The notes under the pieces were generated by a model. It was given only the letters and a program-made list of their open reading frames with translations. It was not told the DNA's origin and searched no databases. From Methanobacteriota archaeon (lineage in GTDB: Archaea; Thermoplasmatota; Thermoplasmata; RBG-16-68-12; EA-27), in assembly GCA_016207545.1 (NCBI GenBank), contig JACQPO010000191.1, positions 1 to 9,824 on the forward strand: DNA of 9,824 nt, given 5' to 3'. Of the stretch, positions 6,349 through 9,824 are shown piece by piece; positions within the stretch are counted from its first letter, which is position 1; the number at the start of each line of letters is the position of its first letter. The position numbers and the translations under genes were made by a program.

Positions 6349-7209
6349 TCAGCCGCGCCGGATGAGCTCCGGGATGTCCCGCGGGTACTTCGCGACGGGC
6401 ACGCCTGCCTCCGCGAACGCGCGCACCTTGCTCTCGGCGGTGCCCATGCCTTGCGCGATGATCGCGCCCGCGTGGCCCATCCGCTTCCCCGGGGGCGCGG
6501 TCTGGCCGGCGACGTAGGCCCACACGGGCTTGTCCATCGTCTTCGCGAACCGTGCGGCCTCTTCCTCCGCCGTTCCGCCGATCTCCCCGACGAGGACAAC
6601 GCCCTTCGTCTCAGGGTCCCGCGCGAACAGCTCGAGGGCCTCGACCATGCTCGTGCCGATAATCGGGTCGCCGCCGATCCCAACGCACGTCGTCTGCCCG
6701 AACCCCGCCTTCGTCATCGCGTCCACGATCTCGTACGTGAGGGTTCCGCTCCGGGAGATGACCCCGTACGGGCCCGGCGTGAAGATGTGGTTCGGCATGA
6801 TTCCCGCCTTCGCAACGCCGGCGGTGCACAGGCCGGGGCAATTCGGCCCGATGATCTGTACGCCCTTCGCCCGCGCGTACGTCACGACGTCGAGCGTGTC
6901 GTGGAACGGAATCCGCTCCGTCACAATCACGAGCAGGCGCACGCGCGATTCGACCGCCTCGATCGAGGCGTCCTTCGCGTACGGGGCGGGGACGAACATG
7001 ATTGACGCATTCGCGTCCGTCACGTCGACAGCCTCTTGGCAGGAATCGAACACGGGGACGCCGTGCACCTCCTGCCCCCCTTTCCCGGGGAGTACCCCGG
7101 CGACGACGTTCGTCCCGTGCTCGAGCATCGCCTTCGTGTGGAACTGTCCCTGGTGGCCCGTGATGCCTTGGACCATGAGGCGCGTCGACTTGTCGAGCAG
7201 GACCGCCAT
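6349..7209 (-). CDS. sucD: Succinyl-CoA synthetase, alpha subunit
   Basis: A 286-residue alpha subunit of succinyl-CoA synthetase (succinate-CoA ligase), which makes succinyl-CoA from succinate, CoA and NTP, or runs in reverse in the citric acid cycle. An N-terminal CoA-binding Rossmann domain shows VQGITGHQGQFHTKAML (13-29) and GTNVVAGVLPGKGG (32-45). Then come IIGPNCPG (119-126), ISRSGTLTYE (151-160) and GIGGDPIIGT (177-186). The phosphorylated active-site histidine is His246 in GKRMGHAGAI. The length is as usual for the family. The start ATG shares its A with the TGA of sucC (TGATG) and has a GGAGG 8 bases upstream, so the two subunits are translationally coupled. The stop TGA abuts that of the opposing gene at 6348 with no gap, and no terminator is visible. 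Malate-CoA ligase is a related alternative but less likely. Confidence 0.96.
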   Translation of the reverse strand: MAVLLDKSTRLMVQGITGHQGQFHTKAMLEHGTNVVAGVLPGKGGQEVHGVPVFDSCQEAVDVTDANASIMFVPAPYAKDASIEAVESRVRLLVIVTERIPFHDTLDVVTYARAKGVQIIGPNCPGLCTAGVAKAGIMPNHIFTPGPYGVISRSGTLTYEIVDAMTKAGFGQTTCVGIGGDPIIGTSMVEALELFARDPETKGVVLVGEIGGTAEEEAARFAKTMDKPVWAYVAGQTAPPGKRMGHAGAIIAQGMGTAESKVRAFAEAGVPVAKYPRDIPELIRRG

Positions 7210-8315
7210 CAGGCCGCCCTCCGGAGCTTCACCGCCAACTCCGCGCCCTCCTCGATCGTCCCCACGGAGTGCATGCCCGCGCCCGCGAGGATCTGCTTCG
7301 CCTTGTCCTCGTTCACGCCCTTGATCCGCGCCACGACGGGCACGTCGGCGCCCATCGCCTCGATCGCTTCCGTCACGCCGAGCGCGACGGTGTCGGCCTT
7401 CGTAATGCCGCCGAAGATGTTCAGGAAGATCGCGGACGGGTTCGCCTTGAGCAGGATTTCGAACGCCCGCTTCACGAGCTCCGGGTCGTCCGTGCCGCCG
7501 AGGTCGAGGAACGTGCCGCCTCGTCCGCCCTTCAGGTTGAGCACGTCAAGGGTGGCCATCGTGAGCCCCGCGCCGTTCGCGATCGCGCCGATGTCCCCGT
7601 CAAGCTGGATGAACGTGATGCCCTCGTCGTGCGCCTCCTCCTCGAGCGGCGTGCGATCCTGCGGGAGCTTCGCGTACTCGGGATGGCGGTACTCCGCATT
7701 GTCGTCGACGACGAGCTTCGCGTCCCCCGCCACGACCCGTCCGTCCTTGAGGACCGCGAGCGGGTTGATCTCCACGACCTCCGCGTCCTCGCCGCGGAAC
7801 AGGGCGTACATCTTCTTCGCGATGTCCGAGACCTGCGAAGCGACTTCCCTCGGGAGGCCGAGACGTTTCGCCAGGTTCCGCAGGACGAACGGCTGCAGGC
7901 CGACCAACGGCGGGATGTGGACGCGGACGATGTGCTCCGGCGGCACGGATTCGATCTCCACGCCGCCCCGGGTGCTCGCCATGAGGAGCGGCGCCCGCGC
8001 GGACCGGTCGATCGTGATGGAAAGGTACAACTCCTGCGCGATGTCGAGCAGCTCCTGCGCGTATACCTGGCGGACCGTGTACGGCCCGATGCGCATCCCG
8101 AGGATCGCCCGAGCCGCTTGGCGGGCCTCCTCAACCGTGTGCGCGAACTTGATCCCGCCCGCCTTGCCGCGGCCGCCAACCAGCACTTGGGCCTTCACGA
8201 CGCATGGAAGGGGCGGGTCAACGAGGTCCTCGCCAGAGGCCGCGAGGACGCCGCGCGGGACGGGAATCCCATGCTTGCGGAAGATTTCGTGGGCCTTGTA
8301 TTCGTAGAACTTCAT
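7209..8315 (-). CDS. sucC: Succinyl-CoA synthetase, beta subunit
   Basis: A 368-residue beta subunit, slightly shorter than the E. coli protein. An N-terminal ATP-grasp domain begins MKFYEYKAHEIFRKHGIPVP. The nucleotide-binding loop is KAQVLVGGRGKAGGIK (41-56), and metal and nucleotide ligands are seen in EINPLAV (182-188) and GDAKLVVDD (197-205). The C-terminal CoA-ligase domain shows ANGAGLTMATLD (246-257), GGTDDPELVKRAFEI (273-287) and FLNIFGGITKAD (297-308), the loop that meets the alpha subunit's phosphohistidine. Whether ATP or GTP is used cannot be told from sequence. ATG 8315 gives the standard family start. It begins 59 bases after the ilvE stop, with no clear Shine-Dalgarno but an AT-rich promoter-like element about 36 bases upstream, so it may be read from its own promoter or from ilvE. 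Confidence 0.96.
   Translation of the reverse strand: MKFYEYKAHEIFRKHGIPVPRGVLAASGEDLVDPPLPCVVKAQVLVGGRGKAGGIKFAHTVEEARQAARAILGMRIGPYTVRQVYAQELLDIAQELYLSITIDRSARAPLLMASTRGGVEIESVPPEHIVRVHIPPLVGLQPFVLRNLAKRLGLPREVASQVSDIAKKMYALFRGEDAEVVEINPLAVLKDGRVVAGDAKLVVDDNAEYRHPEYAKLPQDRTPLEEEAHDEGITFIQLDGDIGAIANGAGLTMATLDVLNLKGGRGGTFLDLGGTDDPELVKRAFEILLKANPSAIFLNIFGGITKADTVALGVTEAIEAMGADVPVVARIKGVNEDKAKQILAGAGMHSVGTIEEGAELAVKLRRAA
7218..7222 (-). promoter_or_regulatory. Strong ribosome binding site of sucD
   Basis: GGAGG on the minus strand lies inside the last codons of sucC, 8 bases before the sucD ATG. It matches the CCUCC near the end of archaeal 16S rRNA and, with the TGATG overlap, shows coupled translation that keeps the two subunits balanced. 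Confidence 0.75.
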
Positions 8316-8344
8316 GGGTTACTAGACATGCGGATAGTCGAACC

Positions 8345-8360
8345 CCATTTAGCCTTATTG
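8345..8360 (-). promoter_or_regulatory. Possible promoter of sucC
   Basis: The minus strand holds an AT-rich segment, CAATAAGGCTAAATGG, in the 59-base gap between ilvE and sucC. TAAAT is centred about 36 bases from the ATG at 8315 and would give a leader of about 10 bases. The match to an archaeal TATA box is modest. Confidence 0.35.
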
Positions 8361-8374
8361 AGCCGCGCGCCTCA

Positions 8375-9250
8375 TTAGATTGGCGTTCCGGTCGTCGTCA
8401 CGAGGTCGCGGAACTCCTTCATGAGCTGTCTCGTGACCTTGCCCACCTTCCCCTCCCCGATCTTGCGTCCGTCGAGCTCGACGACGGGCCCAATCTCTGC
8501 CGCCGTCCCCGTGATGAACGCCTCGCCCGCGGCCCACACGTCGTACAGGGTGAATTGCCGCTCAATCGTCCGCATCCCGAGCTTCTCCGCAATCTCAATC
8601 ACGGTCTCCCGGGTCACGCCCGGCAGGTTCGTCGACGTGATCGGCGTCAGCAGGCTGTGGTTCTGCACGATGAAGATGTTGTCCGCGCTCGCCTCGGACA
8701 CGTACCCGTGGATGTCGAGCATGAGCGCCTCGTCCGCCCCGTACTGGTTCGCCTCGATCCGGGCCACGATGTTGTTCAGGTAGTTCAGGGACTTGATGCT
8801 CGGGCTGAGGGACTGCGGCGGCACCCGTCGATACGACGACGTCACGAGCTTCAGCCCGCGTTCGTACTTCTCCTTCGGGTACAGCGCGATTCCCGGCTGC
8901 GCGATCACCATTACGCTGGGCCCCCGCGTGCACTTCCGCGGGTCCAAGCCAAGGTCCCCCGGCCCGCGGGTCACGATCGGCCGGATGTATCCGTCCACGA
9001 CGTTGTTTCGCCGACACGTCTCCAGGATGAACTCCGCGAACTCCTCCTGGGTGTGCGGGATCGTGAGGTCAATCGCCTTCGCGCTTTGATACAGCCGCTC
9101 CACGTGCCGCTCGAGCTTGAACACCCGCTTGTTGTACGCCCGGATCCCTTCGAACACCCCGTCGCCGTACAGGAGGCCGTGGTCGAAGACGGAGATCTTG
9201 GCCTCGGACTTGGGGAGGAACTTCCCGTCGACGTACACGACATTCTCCAT
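8375..9250 (-). CDS. ilvE: Branched-chain amino acid aminotransferase (class IV, PLP)
   Basis: A 291-residue fold-type IV PLP aminotransferase that transfers amino groups between glutamate/2-oxoglutarate and Val, Leu and Ile; it is the last step of their synthesis. Seen: the opening VYVDGKFLPKSEAKISVFDH (5-24), GLLYGDGVFEGIRAY (25-39), YIRPIVTRGPGDLG (88-101), the PLP lysine Lys153 in SIKSLNYLNNIVAR, EALMLDIHGYVSEASADNIF (174-193) with the family Glu and Asn, TNLPGVTRETVIE (207-219) and FITGTAAEIGPVVELDGRKI (245-264). The GTAAEI.PV motif and the length favour branched-chain transaminase over D-amino acid transaminase or aminodeoxychorismate lyase. ATG 9250 is chosen because the family starts here; an in-frame extension to 9325 would cross the TATA box and inverted repeat. 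It heads the ilvE-sucC-sucD cluster. Confidence 0.95.
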   Translation of the reverse strand: MENVVYVDGKFLPKSEAKISVFDHGLLYGDGVFEGIRAYNKRVFKLERHVERLYQSAKAIDLTIPHTQEEFAEFILETCRRNNVVDGYIRPIVTRGPGDLGLDPRKCTRGPSVMVIAQPGIALYPKEKYERGLKLVTSSYRRVPPQSLSPSIKSLNYLNNIVARIEANQYGADEALMLDIHGYVSEASADNIFIVQNHSLLTPITSTNLPGVTRETVIEIAEKLGMRTIERQFTLYDVWAAGEAFITGTAAEIGPVVELDGRKIGEGKVGKVTRQLMKEFRDLVTTTGTPI

Positions 9251-9262
9251 ACGGGTTCCCCA

Positions 9263-9289
9263 AGTCCTGCGTGCAGAATGGGCAGGACT
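9263..9289. repeat. Inverted repeat in the ilvE promoter region (possible operator)
   Basis: AGTCCTGC (9263-9270) and GCAGGACT (9282-9289) are perfect 8-base arms around an 11-base spacer. They lie between the ilvE TATA-like box and the start codon and span the expected transcription start. This fits a repressor site, or a hairpin in the leader. Confidence 0.5.
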
Positions 9290-9297
9290 CATAAAGG
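9289..9297 (-). promoter_or_regulatory. TATA-like box of ilvE
   Basis: On the minus strand this reads CTTTATGAG within an otherwise GC-rich region, about 43 bases before the ATG at 9250. This predicts transcription from about 9268 and a leader of about 18 bases. No clear Shine-Dalgarno follows. Confidence 0.45.
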
Positions 9298-9371
9298 CTT
9301 TGGGTCGGCCAAGTCTCCGGCACAACGAGGCGAGCCGGCTGTTTCACCTCTCCTGTCCCAATCTCGCGGCG

Positions 9372-9593
9372 ATGCAAGCAGTCGAAAAGCTTGAACGAGA
9401 ACGCTGGCGCAGTCTGAGAGACGTCTCCCGGAAGCCCCGTCTGGGCTATGACTTCGAGTCCGCGGACGAGACGGGCACCGTGCGCCTAATCGAGGTTTTG
9501 GGGTATGGGCACGAGCGTGTGGAACTTGCCCTTCGGTGGTCCCAAAATCGAGCAACGACAGTGAACCCGAACCTGTCAGTAAACCCTAAGTAA
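9372..9593 (+). pseudogene. DUF3883-like fragment, probably decayed
   Basis: A 73-codon reading frame, MQAVEKLERERW to the TAA at 9591. The stretch RDVSRKPRLGYDFES followed by RLIEVLGYGHERVELALRW resembles the core of DUF3883, a domain with a restriction-endonuclease-like look found at the end of larger DNA-processing or defence proteins; its usual pattern is DVS....GYD..S then R.IEVKG, then a strand and N-E. Here the Lys of IEVKG is Leu, the NE motif reads NRA, and the domain ends early in a low-complexity TVNPNLSVNPK tail. No larger protein precedes it; in-frame sequence upstream of 9372 looks non-coding and overlaps ilvE. I see no promoter. The simplest reading is a remnant of a longer gene, but a short intact protein is possible. 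The family match is from memory of the motif. Confidence 0.45.
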
Positions 9594-9602
9594 GACGCTC
9601 GA

Positions 9603-9623
9603 CCATTCTGTCCGGCAGAATGG
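9603..9623. repeat. Perfect inverted repeat covering the start codon of the acetyltransferase gene
   Basis: CCATTCTG (9603-9610) and CAGAATGG (9616-9623) are exact inverse copies around TCCGG. The right arm contains the ATG at 9620. It could be an operator or an RNA hairpin that hides the start. GCAGAATGG also occurs at 9273-9281, in the ilvE upstream region. Confidence 0.6.
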
Positions 9624-9824
9624 CACCAGAAGCTTCGGAATATTCCACAAAGGAACTAACAAAAGACACATTGCCAGACTTCGAGAGGCTTTTCGAGAAA
9701 CATCCTGCCCCCGGCGCCTTCATGTGTTGGTGTATGTATCATCACCGAGCTCGCCCCTTGGCTGTTAACGAGCAGCCGCATTCCAGGGTCAGAAGAGCCG
9801 CGATAAACCGCCAGCGAAGGAGAG
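9620..9824 (+). CDS. GNAT-family N-acetyltransferase, N-terminal part (cut by window edge)
   Basis: An open frame of 68 codons that runs off the right edge, starting MAPEASEYSTKELTKDTLPD. Residues 20-41 read DFERLFEKHPAPG, then AFMCWCMYHHR, and INRQRRR follows near 62-68. The pattern F..LF...PAPG...CWCMY.HR, then NR, is what I know from the start of an uncharacterised group of GNAT acetyltransferases; the acetyl-CoA-binding part would lie beyond the window. The substrate is unknown. ATG 9620 is the only start that keeps the usual short lead before TLPDFERLF. No good TATA box is seen; a weak CTAAGTAAG lies about 30 bases upstream. Codons at the start are richer in A/T (GAA, AAA, ACA, TAT) than in the neighbouring genes, which hints at recent gain. 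The inverted repeat at 9603-9623 covers its start. Confidence 0.6.
   Translation, partial: MAPEASEYSTKELTKDTLPDFERLFEKHPAPGAFMCWCMYHHRARPLAVNEQPHSRVRRAAINRQRRR

Noticed and set aside
6349..7324. Plus-strand frames opposite sucC and sucD of up to 423 codons
   Set aside because: They are antisense shadows with Ser/Arg/Pro-rich composition; both minus-strand genes are clear full-length family members.
9069..9377. Minus-strand frame containing a CPFC motif near the ilvE start
   Set aside because: A single Cys-x2-Cys pair with no partner; the bases belong to the ilvE promoter inverted repeat and the ilvE gene in another frame.

Overview
The window looks like a piece of a GC-rich archaeal chromosome. 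Archaeal signs are the TATA-like boxes 26-36 bases upstream of several starts, two starts that fit leaderless transcripts (GTG at 1698, minus; ATG at 5236, plus), an archaeal-type topoisomerase I with four C-terminal zinc ribbons, and GGAGG or GAGG ribosome sites inside gene clusters. The proteins are Arg-rich rather than strongly acidic, which argues against a haloarchaeon. A Thermoplasmata-like (Thermoplasmatota) lineage is my best guess, by inference only.

Left half (1-5066, minus strand): two type IA DNA topoisomerases lie in the same orientation. The complete one (topA, 2685-5066) is followed by a SRPBCC/AHSA1-like protein (2173-2613) and a RidA-family protein (1721-2125). Then comes a second, diverged topoisomerase that starts with GTG at 1698 and runs off the left edge. 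Both copies keep the Toprim acidic residues and the active-site tyrosine. Both have the same 11-base TATA-containing element, and they share a 78-base tract with no differences, which suggests local gene conversion.

Middle (5067-6348): a divergent promoter region of about 170 bases, with an alternating purine-pyrimidine GC tract, separates topA from a plus-strand gene. That gene encodes a protein with two rubredoxin-like zinc ribbons and a C-terminal membrane helix. Its stop codon directly abuts the stop codon of sucD, with no bases between them.

Right half (6349-9250, minus strand): ilvE, sucC and sucD form a metabolic cluster. It comprises a branched-chain aminotransferase and the two subunits of succinyl-CoA synthetase; sucC and sucD are coupled by a TGATG overlap with a strong GGAGG site.

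Right end (9251-9824, plus strand): a short accessory-looking patch. It holds a likely decayed DUF3883-like fragment, a perfect 8-base inverted repeat that covers a start codon, and the first 68 codons of a GNAT-type acetyltransferase that is visibly richer in A/T than the rest. The region upstream of ilvE has its own 8-base inverted repeat, and the two intergenic regions share a 9-base word.

No tRNA, rRNA, CRISPR array, insertion sequence or defence cassette was seen.
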